Positions 35,667 through 44,074 of a DNA stretch of 64,000 bases are shown piece by piece. Numbering within the stretch: position 1 is the stretch's first letter; every line of letters begins with the position of its first letter. Under the pieces are notes generated by a model. It ran no database searches. It was not told the origin of the DNA and saw only the letters and a program-made list of their open reading frames with translations. The stretch lies in NCBI RefSeq assembly GCF_020782115.1, contig NZ_JAJGMW010000003.1, forward strand, positions 186,001 through 250,000, given 5' to 3'. The translations under genes and the position numbers were made by a program. This DNA is from Leeuwenhoekiella parthenopeia. GTDB lineage: Bacteria > Bacteroidota > Bacteroidia > Flavobacteriales > Flavobacteriaceae.

Positions 35667-36821
35667 ATGAAAAAACTGAAAATGGGAATGGTAGGCGGCG
35701 GTAAAGGCTCGTTTATAGGCGATGTGCACCGCAGGGCTTCCCGTATAGACGGAATGGTTGACCTCGTATGCGGCGCCTTTAGCAGCAACCCGCAACGCAG
35801 CCTCGAGTCGGCCGAAGAACTGGGTGTGTCTCCTGAGCGGGCTTACAAGAGTTTTGAGGAAATGATCACCAAAGAAAAAGAACTTCCCGAAGGCGAGCGT
35901 ATGGATTTTGTTTCTATCGTAACGCCAAACCATATGCACTTTCCTCCGGCAAAACTGGCGCTTGAAAATGGGTTTCACGTGATTTGCGATAAACCGGTAA
36001 CCCTTACGCTTGATGAGGCTTTTGACCTGCAAAAAGTGGTCAAAAAAAGCGGAAAAGTTTTCGCCCTTACCCACAATTACACCGGCTATCCTATGGTTAA
36101 GCAGGCCCGTTTGATGATTCAAAACGGCGAGCTGGGCGAAATTCGCAAAGTGGTGGTTCAATACCTGCAAGGCTGGCTGTCTACTGCGGTTGAGGAGACC
36201 GAAAACAAACAGGCTTCATGGCGGGTTGACCCTAAAAAATCAGGAATAGGTGGCGCCCTTGGCGATATTGGTACGCATGCCGAAAACCTGACCGAATACC
36301 TCACCGGTAAAAAAATTGAGAAAGTCGCGGCAGATCTCAGCAGTTTTGGCGCGGGTCGCGTGCTGGATGATGACGGCAATATCCTGCTGCGCCTGGAAGG
36401 AGACACTAAAGGCTGTATGACCATTTCGCAAATCGCAACCGGTGAAGAAAACAACCTGGGCATACGCGTATACGGAAGCAAAGGAAGTATTGCCTGGTAT
36501 CAGGAAAATCCGAATGAACTAACGGCTTACTGGCTTGATAAGCCCAAACAGATTTACACCCCCGGAGGTAACGGCACCTACGAAGAATCTACCGCATACA
36601 CCCGTGTTCCTCCCGGTCACCCGGAAGGCTATCTGGAAGGTTTTGCCACTATTTACAGAAGCTTCGCGAAAGAAGTCCTTTCGGTAATGGAGGGTAACGC
36701 CATTTCAGAGCGACCCGATTTTCCTACCATTCACGACGGCTTAAGAGGCATGCAGTTTATTTATGCTTCGGTAGCCTCAAATGATAATAACGCAGCCTGG
36801 GTAAGTCTAAAAGAAGATTAA
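35667..36821 (+). CDS. Gfo/Idh/MocA-family NAD(P)-dependent oxidoreductase
   Basis: 384 residues, no signal peptide, cytoplasmic. The Rossmann start is KMGMVGGGKGSFIGDVHRRA. The family motif appears as GFHVICDKPVTLTLDEA with the catalytic lysine in DKP, and the second-domain GGALGDIGTHAENL carries the DxxxH pair. Such enzymes oxidise or reduce a sugar hydroxyl/ketone using NAD(P). In this operon a plausible job is reducing an imported 3-keto-hexose (inference). It is followed after 25 bases by a cytoplasmic isomerase. Confidence 0.92.
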   Translation: MKKLKMGMVGGGKGSFIGDVHRRASRIDGMVDLVCGAFSSNPQRSLESAEELGVSPERAYKSFEEMITKEKELPEGERMDFVSIVTPNHMHFPPAKLALENGFHVICDKPVTLTLDEAFDLQKVVKKSGKVFALTHNYTGYPMVKQARLMIQNGELGEIRKVVVQYLQGWLSTAVEETENKQASWRVDPKKSGIGGALGDIGTHAENLTEYLTGKKIEKVAADLSSFGAGRVLDDDGNILLRLEGDTKGCMTISQIATGEENNLGIRVYGSKGSIAWYQENPNELTAYWLDKPKQIYTPGGNGTYEESTAYTRVPPGHPEGYLEGFATIYRSFAKEVLSVMEGNAISERPDFPTIHDGLRGMQFIYASVASNDNNAAWVSLKED

Positions 36822-36846
36822 AACCATAATCTAAAACCAAAAGAAT

Positions 36847-37902
36847 ATGAAAACCATAAAAGGACCGGCCGTGTTTCTGGCTCAGTTCATGGACGATAAA
36901 GAACCTTTTAATTCTCTGGATGGCCTGTGCAAATGGGCCAGTGATTTAGGGTATAAAGGAATACAAATCCCCACCTGGGAGAGCCGGCTTATAGACCTTA
37001 AAAAAGCAGCAGAAAGCAAGACCTATTGCGACGAACTCAAAGGCAAAGTAAACAGCTACGGTCTGGAAATTACCGAACTGTGTACGCACCTGCAAGGCCA
37101 GCTTGTAGCGGTTCATCCCGCATACGATGAGATGTTTGACAACTTTGCTCCCGATGGGTATAAAAATAATCCGAAAAAACGCCAGGAATGGGCAGTAGAT
37201 CAGCTCCTAAGTGCAGCAAAAGCCAGTAGAAATCTGGGTATAGATGTGCACGGCACGTTTAGCGGAGCTTTGCTTTGGCACACCTGGCATCCCTGGCCGC
37301 AACGCCCGCCCGGGCTTGTAGAACTGGGATTTAAAGAACTCGCTAATCGCTGGACACCAATTCTTAATGCCTTTGATGAGCAGGGTGTTGATGTGTGTTA
37401 TGAAGTGCATCCGGGAGAAGACATTCACGACGGTGTGACTTTTGAGCGTTTTCGTGAAGCTACCGGCAATCACAAGCGAGCCAATATTCTGTATGATCCC
37501 AGTCACTTTGTACTGCAGCAGCTCGATTATATAGAATACATTGACAACTATCACGAGTTTATCAAAATGTTCCACGTTAAGGATTCCGAATTTAATCCTA
37601 CCGGAAAAAAAGGAGCTTTTGGAGGCTATGGCGACTGGATTGACCGCGCAGGTCGCTATCGCTCGCCGGGTGACGGCCAGATTGATTTTAAAACCATTTT
37701 TACTAAACTAACCGAGTACGGTTGCGATGTCTGGGCGGTGATGGAATGGGAGTGCTGCATCAAATCCCCCGAGCAGGGAGCCCGCGAAGGCGCACCGTTT
37801 ATCGCCAGTCATATTATTGAGGCTACCCAAAAGAAATTCGATGATTTTGCGGGAGCGAAAACCGATGAAGCTAAACTGAAACGCATACTTGGAATAAACT
37901 AA
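36847..37902 (+). CDS. Cytoplasmic TIM-barrel sugar phosphate isomerase/epimerase
   Basis: 351 residues, no export signal. The xylose-isomerase-like barrel is shown by GYKGIQIPTWESRLIDLKKA, DVCYEVHPGEDIHDGVTFER, ANILYDPSHFVLQQLDYIEY, MFHVKDSEFNPTGKKGAFGG and WAVMEWECCIKSPEQGA. Candidate metal ligands are the Glu in YEVHPGE, the Asp-His in YDPSH, the His in FHVKD and the Glu in MEWEC. It is the third TIM-barrel isomerase of the locus and the only one without a signal. It probably works on the same intermediate as the Gfo/Idh enzyme encoded before it. Confidence 0.9.
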   Translation: MKTIKGPAVFLAQFMDDKEPFNSLDGLCKWASDLGYKGIQIPTWESRLIDLKKAAESKTYCDELKGKVNSYGLEITELCTHLQGQLVAVHPAYDEMFDNFAPDGYKNNPKKRQEWAVDQLLSAAKASRNLGIDVHGTFSGALLWHTWHPWPQRPPGLVELGFKELANRWTPILNAFDEQGVDVCYEVHPGEDIHDGVTFERFREATGNHKRANILYDPSHFVLQQLDYIEYIDNYHEFIKMFHVKDSEFNPTGKKGAFGGYGDWIDRAGRYRSPGDGQIDFKTIFTKLTEYGCDVWAVMEWECCIKSPEQGAREGAPFIASHIIEATQKKFDDFAGAKTDEAKLKRILGIN

Positions 37903-37909
37903 ACAACTC

Positions 37910-38650
37910 ATGAAAAAACAAATTTACCTTTCTGCCTTTGCGCTGTTGGCGCTTGCAGCCTGCAAGGAAAAAGCAGAGAATACCGAAGAACCGGTTGCTG
38001 AAACAACTATGGAAACTCCACAACCCGAAAACGAATGGATTACCCTTTTTGACGGAAGCAATCTCGACAGCTGGCATGCCTATAATGGCGAAGCTCCCAC
38101 ACAGTGGAAAATAGAAGGAGAAAATCTGGTTTTTACCCCGGCTGAAAATCAGCAGGGAAGTCAAAATCTGGTCACTAACGAGACTTTTGAAAGTTTTGAA
38201 CTAAGCCTTGACTGGAAAATATCGGAAGGTGGAAACAGCGGGATTATGTGGGCTGTTCAGGAGAATGATTCCTTAAGCGAACCCTATCTGACCGGACCTG
38301 AAATCCAAATTCTGGACGACGAGCGGCATCCTGATGCTAAAGCAGGCACCACGCACCGTTCGGGTGCTCTTTATGACATGATCGCTGCTCCTGAAGGCGT
38401 CGTGAAACCTGCCGGTGAGTGGAACAGCTATGTCATCACCATAGATTATGAAAACAATAAAGGTGTCGTGGTTTTAAACGACACCGAAGTGGTAAGCTTT
38501 CCGGTGAGTGGCCCTGAATGGGATGCTATGGTTGCAGAATCCAAGTTTGCAGACTGGTCTATTTTCGGCAAATCACAATCCGGTCACATCGCCCTGCAGG
38601 ATCACGGAAATGTGGTTACCTTCCGGGATATTAAAATCAAAAAACTTTAA
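37910..38650 (+). CDS. DUF1080 (3-keto-disaccharide hydrolase family) lipoprotein, copy 1
   Basis: 246 residues with lipobox FALLALAAC (Cys20). After an acidic linker, the concanavalin-like DUF1080 domain covers about 40-246: WITLFDGSNLDSWHAYN, then FELSLDWKISEGGNSGIMWA, GPEIQILDDERHPDA, HRSGALYDMIA and the terminal GHIALQDHGNVVTFRDIKI. This Pfam family is named 3-keto-disaccharide hydrolase. Lipidation puts it in the same compartment as the exported dehydrogenase. Two bases separate it from copy 2. Confidence 0.9.
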   Translation: MKKQIYLSAFALLALAACKEKAENTEEPVAETTMETPQPENEWITLFDGSNLDSWHAYNGEAPTQWKIEGENLVFTPAENQQGSQNLVTNETFESFELSLDWKISEGGNSGIMWAVQENDSLSEPYLTGPEIQILDDERHPDAKAGTTHRSGALYDMIAAPEGVVKPAGEWNSYVITIDYENNKGVVVLNDTEVVSFPVSGPEWDAMVAESKFADWSIFGKSQSGHIALQDHGNVVTFRDIKIKKL

Positions 38651-38652
38651 TT

Positions 38653-39456
38653 ATGAACACTAAATTTATCCTTCCGCTTCTGGCTACAGGTTTACTTTTT
38701 TCCTGTAATACGTCCACAGAAAAAAGCACCGAAGAAACTGCACCGGCAACAGATACCACAGCAGTAGTTGAAGAAGCTCCCATTACAGACCCTGCAGCAA
38801 CCGAAGTCTGGGAGCCGGAACCGGAAGTGGTTACTTTTAATGAAGCCGGCGTGCCTTCTGACGCGATCGTATTGTTTAATGGTGAAAATCTGAACGCCTG
38901 GGAAAGCACTAAAGATTCTATCGTAAATGCGCCCTGGCTGGTGAACAGCGACGGTTCTATGACTGTTGCGGGTGGCACCGGAGATATCCAGACCAAAGAA
39001 AGCTTTGGCGACATCCAATTGCACGTAGAATGGCGTGCGCCACAGGTTGTTGAAGGAGAAGGACAAGGACGCGGAAACAGCGGTATTTTTCTTCAGAATC
39101 GCTATGAAGTACAGGTTTTAGACAGCTACGATAACCGCACCTATTCAAACGGGCAGGCGACTGCGATTTATAAGCAAAGTATCCCGCTGGTAAATGCTAC
39201 AAAAGCCCCCAGCGAATGGCAGGCTTACGACATCATTTACCATCAGCCGGAATTTGATGCCGATGGGAACAAAACCAAATCTGCAACCGTAACGGTAATG
39301 CATAATGGCGTTTTGGTACAGGATCACGTAGAAATACTGGGTACAACCGAATACATTGGGAAACCCAAAAATGAGGCTCACGGTGAGGCTCCATTAAAAC
39401 TGCAGGATCACGGAAACCCCGTAAGCTATCGCAATATCTGGGTGCGTAAGCTGTAA
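38653..39456 (+). CDS. DUF1080 (3-keto-disaccharide hydrolase family) lipoprotein, copy 2
   Basis: 267 residues with lipobox ATGLLFSC (Cys17) and a longer Thr/Glu/Pro-rich linker. The domain starts at AIVLFNGENLNAWEST and contains FGDIQLHVEWRAP, GRGNSGIFLQNRYEVQVLDS and the terminal APLKLQDHGNPVSYRNIWV. It belongs to the same family as the preceding gene but is clearly divergent, including a different substrate-facing loop (YSNGQATAIYKQSIPL). Two non-identical copies suggest distinct linkages or steps. It ends the plus-strand operon at a strong terminator. Confidence 0.9.
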   Translation: MNTKFILPLLATGLLFSCNTSTEKSTEETAPATDTTAVVEEAPITDPAATEVWEPEPEVVTFNEAGVPSDAIVLFNGENLNAWESTKDSIVNAPWLVNSDGSMTVAGGTGDIQTKESFGDIQLHVEWRAPQVVEGEGQGRGNSGIFLQNRYEVQVLDSYDNRTYSNGQATAIYKQSIPLVNATKAPSEWQAYDIIYHQPEFDADGNKTKSATVTVMHNGVLVQDHVEILGTTEYIGKPKNEAHGEAPLKLQDHGNPVSYRNIWVRKL

Positions 39457-39475
39457 CCGGCAAATTATAAAAACA

Positions 39476-39511
39476 AAAACCCCACACTTCATCGTGTGGG
39501 GTTTTCTTTTT
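39476..39511. terminator. Bidirectional terminator ending the sugar operon
   Basis: A perfect 12-bp stem AAAACCCCACAC / GTGTGGGGTTTT (39476-39487 and 39494-39505) with a 6-base loop is flanked by T on the plus side and by A-rich sequence on the other side. It serves the plus-strand DUF1080 operon and the convergent small lipoprotein gene. Confidence 0.92.
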
Positions 39512-39527
39512 TAAACGTATTTCAATT

Positions 39528-39944
39528 TTAGGGCGCTTCTGCAAGAAGCAGTAATCTGCCTACTAAGGGCGCCACCCGTGCCGGTGGATTTCCGCGGTCA
39601 AAAGAAGCGCTTCGGCTGTAAGTACCACCTACAACAAGAACTTTAACCGGCACCGCTGCGTCGCGGTCTGGTGCGTCAGAAGGATTCTCAATATCATCAG
39701 CAGTAGTGGCAACAAAAGTCTGCGCCAGACGATTGAGTTCGCTTACCTGTGACGCTGTAAGCTCTTTGGTAATTCTATCGCTTCCGTCACGGGAATGCTC
39801 CGAGATCAGGGTATTTCCTTCGACACGCACATGATGATACACCCCGCGGGAAGCAGCCTCATAGTCAATGCTGGTATAGTTAAATTGCTCTTCGCAACCT
39901 TTCGCAGCAAAGAGAACCATAAAAAAACCGAGTATATAATTCAT
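39528..39944 (-). CDS. Small exported protein of unknown function
   Basis: 138 residues with a hydrophobic N-terminus MNYILGFFMVLFAAKGC, a lipobox-like end (AAKGC) and a mature domain that begins EEQFNYTSIDYEAASRG. No known motif is visible; ELTASQVSELNRLAQTFV suggests a helix. It is a single gene between two terminators. Probably a lipid-anchored periplasmic protein; function unknown. Confidence 0.65.
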   Translation of the reverse strand: MNYILGFFMVLFAAKGCEEQFNYTSIDYEAASRGVYHHVRVEGNTLISEHSRDGSDRITKELTASQVSELNRLAQTFVATTADDIENPSDAPDRDAAVPVKVLVVGGTYSRSASFDRGNPPARVAPLVGRLLLLAEAP

Positions 39945-39971
39945 TAAGTTTAATTTTAGCAGTAAAATACA

Positions 39972-39998
39972 AAAAGGTGCTCTTCACGAGCACCTTTT
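39972..39998 (-). terminator. Terminator after the M43 protease gene
   Basis: AAAAGGTGCTC and its complement GAGCACCTTTT form an 11-bp stem with a short loop; on the minus strand it is followed by T-rich sequence. It lies 25 bases past the protease stop. Confidence 0.85.
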
Positions 39999-40022
39999 CA
40001 GATCGATTTAAGATGTTTTTAT

Positions 40023-41114
40023 CTAGTTCAAAAACGCTGCGCGAGGCCCTCCACTTGCAAAAAGAGCACGCATACGTACCTTTTGACCTTCAGAGAACAT
40101 ATACATACACGCATCATTTACATAATCCATATAGTTCATCGTCATATCGTTAGAGCGGCAATTTACAGTTGGGTACGATGGGCAACCGTAATTAGGACCG
40201 TTTGAAGATGGTGTATCAGCTACAAAATCATCCTGTCTGCAGCTACCATCACCCCAAATATGACGCAGGTTTAAGTAGTGACCCACTTCATGAGTTGCAG
40301 TACGACCTTCGTTAAAAGGAGCAGCTACATAACCGGTACTACCAAAATACTGAGGACCAACTACAACACCATCTGTAGAAGCAGAACCTCCGGGGAACTG
40401 CGCGTAGCCCAATATTCCACCACCTATATTACACACCCAGATGTTAAGGTGCGTAGCAGGACTTACCACATCAGAACCGCCATTTGAAGAAAACTTCATT
40501 TCGTCACGCGTACCCCAGGATGTACGGGTAGTTGATTTACGGATGGTTTGAGCTAAGGTAAAATTGATATCAGAATCTGCAACCACATCTGCAAACTCAG
40601 AAGGAACCTGACTTACATCAGAGTTGGTCGCATTAAAATCTGCATTAAGTACTGCGATTTGAGATGCGATCTGAGCGTCAGAGATGTTCTCATTAGCATT
40701 GCTGTAAAGAACGTGTACAACCACAGGGATGTTGATCACACCAAGACCATCATCAACCGGGGGAGTGCTACCTCCACCGTCTCCACCTCCGGAACCGGGT
40801 TTTCCTTTACCATTTGTAGATTTAGCCGCGATAAAGGCTCTGGCATTTTTCTCTATGCTGAACATTTTATCGTATAATTTATCATCTTCATTAAGCTGTC
40901 TGTTTAAGTTTGCCATTGTAAAACAAACTTTTGGATCTTTTCCTACACTTGATTTACCGTTTGTAAAATCATCGGTATACAAATAAAAGTCGCTCATATC
41001 TACGGCAACTTCCTGATCCACACTTTTTTGTACATCGTTATTCTCTTCAACGTTGTCTGTACAGGAGAGCATGGTTACAAATGCTACTCCTAAAGCTAGT
41101 GCTGCTTTTTTCAT
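40023..41114 (-). CDS. M43 (pappalysin-type) zinc metalloprotease lipoprotein
   Basis: 363-residue exported metallopeptidase. The signal MKKAALALGVAFVTMLSC gives a lipobox with Cys18. A Gly-rich linker near 104-117 leads to the protease domain. The metzincin zinc motif is HEVGHYLNLRH (His275, Glu276, His279, His285) and the Met-turn is TMNYMDYV. Cys residues in CRQDDFVADTP and NCRSNDMT may form the M43 disulfides. Unlike many flavobacterial M43 proteases it has no C-terminal type IX sorting domain, so it is probably a lipid-anchored periplasmic or surface enzyme. Single gene, divergent from yicC. Confidence 0.92.
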   Translation of the reverse strand: MKKAALALGVAFVTMLSCTDNVEENNDVQKSVDQEVAVDMSDFYLYTDDFTNGKSSVGKDPKVCFTMANLNRQLNEDDKLYDKMFSIEKNARAFIAAKSTNGKGKPGSGGGDGGGSTPPVDDGLGVINIPVVVHVLYSNANENISDAQIASQIAVLNADFNATNSDVSQVPSEFADVVADSDINFTLAQTIRKSTTRTSWGTRDEMKFSSNGGSDVVSPATHLNIWVCNIGGGILGYAQFPGGSASTDGVVVGPQYFGSTGYVAAPFNEGRTATHEVGHYLNLRHIWGDGSCRQDDFVADTPSSNGPNYGCPSYPTVNCRSNDMTMNYMDYVNDACMYMFSEGQKVRMRALFASGGPRAAFLN

Positions 41115-41265
41115 AAAAAATCTGTTATTAGGGTTAATGTTAAGGTGAATTTATAAATACTTAACAATAATTAAACATATTATTCAAGATATTTTAATAT
41201 CATCCTTAAAATTTTAACACTGTAGCCGGAGTAATTTCGATGTTTCTAAGCCCGCGTTGATTTGC

Positions 41266-41273
41266 TATATTTG
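41266..41273 (+). promoter_or_regulatory. Promoter of the yicC-gmk-nadD operon
   Basis: TATATTTG matches the -7 consensus, with TTTC at 41243-41246 giving a 19-base spacing to a -33-like element. The transcript start would lie about 10 bases before the yicC ATG. Confidence 0.55.
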
Positions 41274-41290
41274 CCGTCTAATGTAGCCTC

Positions 41291-42151
41291 ATGATTAAAT
41301 CAATGACCGGTTTTGGGAAATCTGTAACCCAATTGCCTTCCAAAAAAATTACGATCGAGATAAAATCGCTCAACAGTAAAAGTCAGGATCTCAATGCCCG
41401 AATCCCTTCCTTCTATCGGGAAAAAGAATTAGAACTGCGTAATCTCGTAGCTCAAAAATTACAACGCGGCAAAATTGACTTCAGCCTTTATGTTGAACTT
41501 AACGGTGAGGAAACCTCAACTGCTATCAATACCGATGTGGTACGTCAATATATCAAACAACTCAAGGCAGTTACTCCGCATGCCGATGATGTAGAGCTGC
41601 TTAAAATGGCTATAAGGCTTCCAGACGCACTTAAGACCGAAAAAGATGAGATAGACGAAGACGAGTATCAGGCTATTTTAAAAGGTGTTGAAGAGGCCCT
41701 GGAAAGCATAGACAAGTACAGAGCTGATGAAGGCCAGGTTTTAAAAGAAGATTTTGAACTGCGCGTCAGCAACATTTCAAATTATCTGGACGAAGTAAAA
41801 AAAATAGATCCCGAGCGTATGGAAGGTGTGCGTGAGCGCCTCAACAAGGCCGTTGCAGACCTTAAAACCACGGTTGATGAAAATCGTTTTGAGCAGGAAC
41901 TTACCTACTATCTCGAGAAGTATGACATTACCGAAGAAAAAGTGCGCCTGCGCAATCACCTGGAGTATTTTTCAAAAACCTTAACCTCCCCACAGTCTAA
42001 CGGAAAAAAACTGGCCTTTATAAGTCAGGAAATGGGCCGTGAGATCAATACCATTGGCTCTAAGTCAAATTACGCACCTATGCAACAGGTTGTGGTGCGC
42101 ATGAAGGACGAACTCGAAAAAATAAAAGAACAACTTTTAAACGTACTGTAA
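41291..42151 (+). CDS. yicC: YicC/YloC-family endoribonuclease
   Basis: 286 residues. The N-terminus MIKSMTGFGKSVTQLPSKKI and NSKSQDLNARIPSFYREKE are the conserved YicC opening. The C-terminal DUF1732 region has YLEKYDITEEKVRLRNHLEY, EMGREINTIGSKSNYAPMQQ and terminal KDELEKIKEQLLNV. Members cleave RNA; the E. coli protein affects small-RNA stability. The gene overlaps gmk by one base (TAATG) and heads a three-gene operon with gmk and nadD, a common flavobacterial order. Confidence 0.95.
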   Translation: MIKSMTGFGKSVTQLPSKKITIEIKSLNSKSQDLNARIPSFYREKELELRNLVAQKLQRGKIDFSLYVELNGEETSTAINTDVVRQYIKQLKAVTPHADDVELLKMAIRLPDALKTEKDEIDEDEYQAILKGVEEALESIDKYRADEGQVLKEDFELRVSNISNYLDEVKKIDPERMEGVRERLNKAVADLKTTVDENRFEQELTYYLEKYDITEEKVRLRNHLEYFSKTLTSPQSNGKKLAFISQEMGREINTIGSKSNYAPMQQVVVRMKDELEKIKEQLLNVL

Positions 42152-42726
42152 TGGAAGGCTCAGGCAAACTCATTGTTTTTTCGGCACCTAGCGGAAGCGG
42201 TAAAACAACCATTGTGCGCTGGTTACTCGCCAAGGAGGAACTCAATCTGGAATTTAGCATTTCGGCCGCTTCACGGGAGCCCAGACCTAATGAACAGGAT
42301 GGCGTTGATTATTATTTTTTATCGCTTAAAGAGTTTAAAAGACGCATTAAAGCCGAAGAATTTCTCGAATGGGAAGAAGTATACCGCGATAACTTTTACG
42401 GCACACTTAAGAGTGAAGTAGAACGCATCTGGAAACAGGGTAAACACGTGATTTTTGACATTGACGTGGTAGGTGGTCTGGATATTAAAAAGCTCTATCC
42501 CGAGCGTACACTGGCGGTTTTTGTAAAACCTCCCAGTATTGAAGAGTTAAAAATCAGGCTTAAAAAGCGCAAGACCGAAAGTGAAGACCGCATCAATATG
42601 CGCGTTGCCAAAGCGAGTATTGAACTGGCAACCGCTCCGCAGTTTGACCACATCATCGAAAACAACGATCTGGACACCGCGCTCGAAGAAGCTTATGCAC
42701 TGGTACGCAATTTTGTAAAGGAATAG
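42151..42726 (+). CDS. gmk: Guanylate kinase
   Basis: Phosphorylates GMP to GDP; 191 residues, cytoplasmic. The P-loop is FSAPSGSGKTTIVRW near residue 10. GMP-binding residues lie in SAASREPRPNEQDGVDYYFL and EWEEVYRDNFYGT. The lid and C-terminal helix are normal (KRKTESEDRINMRVAKASIE). Translationally coupled to yicC and 2 bases before nadD. Confidence 0.97.
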   Translation: MEGSGKLIVFSAPSGSGKTTIVRWLLAKEELNLEFSISAASREPRPNEQDGVDYYFLSLKEFKRRIKAEEFLEWEEVYRDNFYGTLKSEVERIWKQGKHVIFDIDVVGGLDIKKLYPERTLAVFVKPPSIEELKIRLKKRKTESEDRINMRVAKASIELATAPQFDHIIENNDLDTALEEAYALVRNFVKE

Positions 42727-42728
42727 CT

Positions 42729-43316
42729 ATGAAAATAGGTTTGTACTTCGGCACCTTCAATCCCGTGCATATAGGACACCTCATCATCGCAAACCACTTT
42801 GCCGAATACAGCGACCTCGATAAAATCTGGATGGTGATCACCCCTCACAATCCATTCAAGAAGAAAAAAACGCTTTTAGACAATCATCATCGTTATCAAC
42901 TGGTGCTTGAAGCCGTAGAAGACTATCCTAAAATTGAAGCGAGTACCATCGAGTTTAATTTACCTCAACCCAATTATACTTCAAACACTTTAGCTTATTT
43001 GCAGGAAAAGTATCCTGATTATGAGTTTAGCCTGATTATGGGTGAAGATAACCTGCGTACGCTGCATAAGTGGAAAAACTACGAGACACTCCTGGAAAAT
43101 CATGCAATCTATGTATATCCCCGCGTTGCCGAACAAGCAGACGCAGACCGCCCTAAACTTTTAGAGCATCCTAACATACATATCGTAGATGCTCCCGTAG
43201 TAGAAATCTCGGCAACCTTTATTCGTAAAGCAATAAAGGCCGGCAAAAACTGCCGACCCTTATTACCGCAACCGGTATGGCGCTATATTGATGAGATGAA
43301 TTTTTACCGATCTTAG
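42729..43316 (+). CDS. nadD: Nicotinate-nucleotide adenylyltransferase
   Basis: Adenylates nicotinate mononucleotide in NAD synthesis; 195 residues. The nucleotidyltransferase motif is YFGTFNPVHIGHLIIAN near residue 7, and the second signature ISATFIRKAIKAGKNCRPLL (ISxTxxR type) is at the C-terminus. IMGEDNLRTLHKWKNYETLL is also conserved. Last gene of the operon; the stop overlaps the convergent lipoprotein gene by 4 bases. Confidence 0.96.
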   Translation: MKIGLYFGTFNPVHIGHLIIANHFAEYSDLDKIWMVITPHNPFKKKKTLLDNHHRYQLVLEAVEDYPKIEASTIEFNLPQPNYTSNTLAYLQEKYPDYEFSLIMGEDNLRTLHKWKNYETLLENHAIYVYPRVAEQADADRPKLLEHPNIHIVDAPVVEISATFIRKAIKAGKNCRPLLPQPVWRYIDEMNFYRS

Positions 43317-43909
43317 GTTTGTTGCAAACAACCCAATAAGAAGGCGTGCACGTACATCGCCCAGTTCTTACCGTCAAAAGATTCTCCCTCGGCCCAGGCA
43401 GTTTCCTCTCCTTTTGGCCCCTGTACCACCGCGTGAGCAGCAAAACAAAACTCCCAGCTGAATGAATCCTGATAGATTGTATATTCTACCGTATCAATGC
43501 CGTTCTCGTGCGAAGCAGCATACTCAAACTTTCCTACCTTGGGATTTCCGGTTTTGGTGACCGGAAACGTTGGATTTTCACAATCAGGACTTAAACTTAA
43601 ATGCGTTTCCTGCAAAGACCAGCCTTCAAGGGTATGATAAGTAAGCGTCCAGCTACCATCCTGATTTACATCTATAGTAACCTGGCCCACTACCTCATTT
43701 TGACCCGCGATCAAATTTCTTGAAAAACAGGCTTCATCCTGTTCTTCTTCAGCATTTGAAAGGGAGGCTTTAAAGTCGGCAACGGTATAAGCAGCAACGC
43801 CAGTATCGTCAGACTCATTGAGGGTTTCGGTATCGTCTGAACAGTTTATAAATAAAATTGAAGTCAGAAGAAGAGCTCCTGCTTTGGTAAATGGGTTTTT
43901 AAATTTCAT
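43313..43909 (-). CDS. Lipoprotein of unknown function
   Basis: 198 residues with lipobox TSILFINC (Cys23) and an acidic, low-complexity linker. The C-terminal part (FEYAASHENGIDTVEYTIYQ, then WEFCFAAHAVVQGPKGEETA, then KNWAMYVHAFLL) forms a beta-rich domain of a kind seen in flavobacterial lipoproteins. No catalytic motif. Single gene, convergent with nadD. Function unknown. Confidence 0.7.
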   Translation of the reverse strand: MKFKNPFTKAGALLLTSILFINCSDDTETLNESDDTGVAAYTVADFKASLSNAEEEQDEACFSRNLIAGQNEVVGQVTIDVNQDGSWTLTYHTLEGWSLQETHLSLSPDCENPTFPVTKTGNPKVGKFEYAASHENGIDTVEYTIYQDSFSWEFCFAAHAVVQGPKGEETAWAEGESFDGKNWAMYVHAFLLGCLQQT

Positions 43910-44021
43910 AGTATATTGGTTTTAATACTATTTACGAACTGAAGCCTTTGCCGGATTTCTTTACAGGCGTGGTATTTTATAGCCTTCTGAATGCGAATGC
44001 CTTGTGCTGAAAGTTTAACAT

Positions 44022-44052
44022 AAAAAAACTCCGAGGAATTGACCTCAGAGTT
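44022..44052 (-). terminator. Terminator after the LysM gene
   Basis: AACTCCGAGG and CCTCAGAGTT form a 10-bp stem with one G-T type mismatch (44027-44036 and 44043-44052), followed by T residues on the minus strand, 22 bases past the LysM gene stop. Confidence 0.85.
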
Positions 44053-44074
44053 TTTCAGTATGATTTTATGCGTA

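Noticed and set aside
35535-36170. 211-residue minus-strand frame across the MFS/oxidoreductase junction
   Set aside because: It is antisense to two well-supported genes and its composition is that of a shadow frame.
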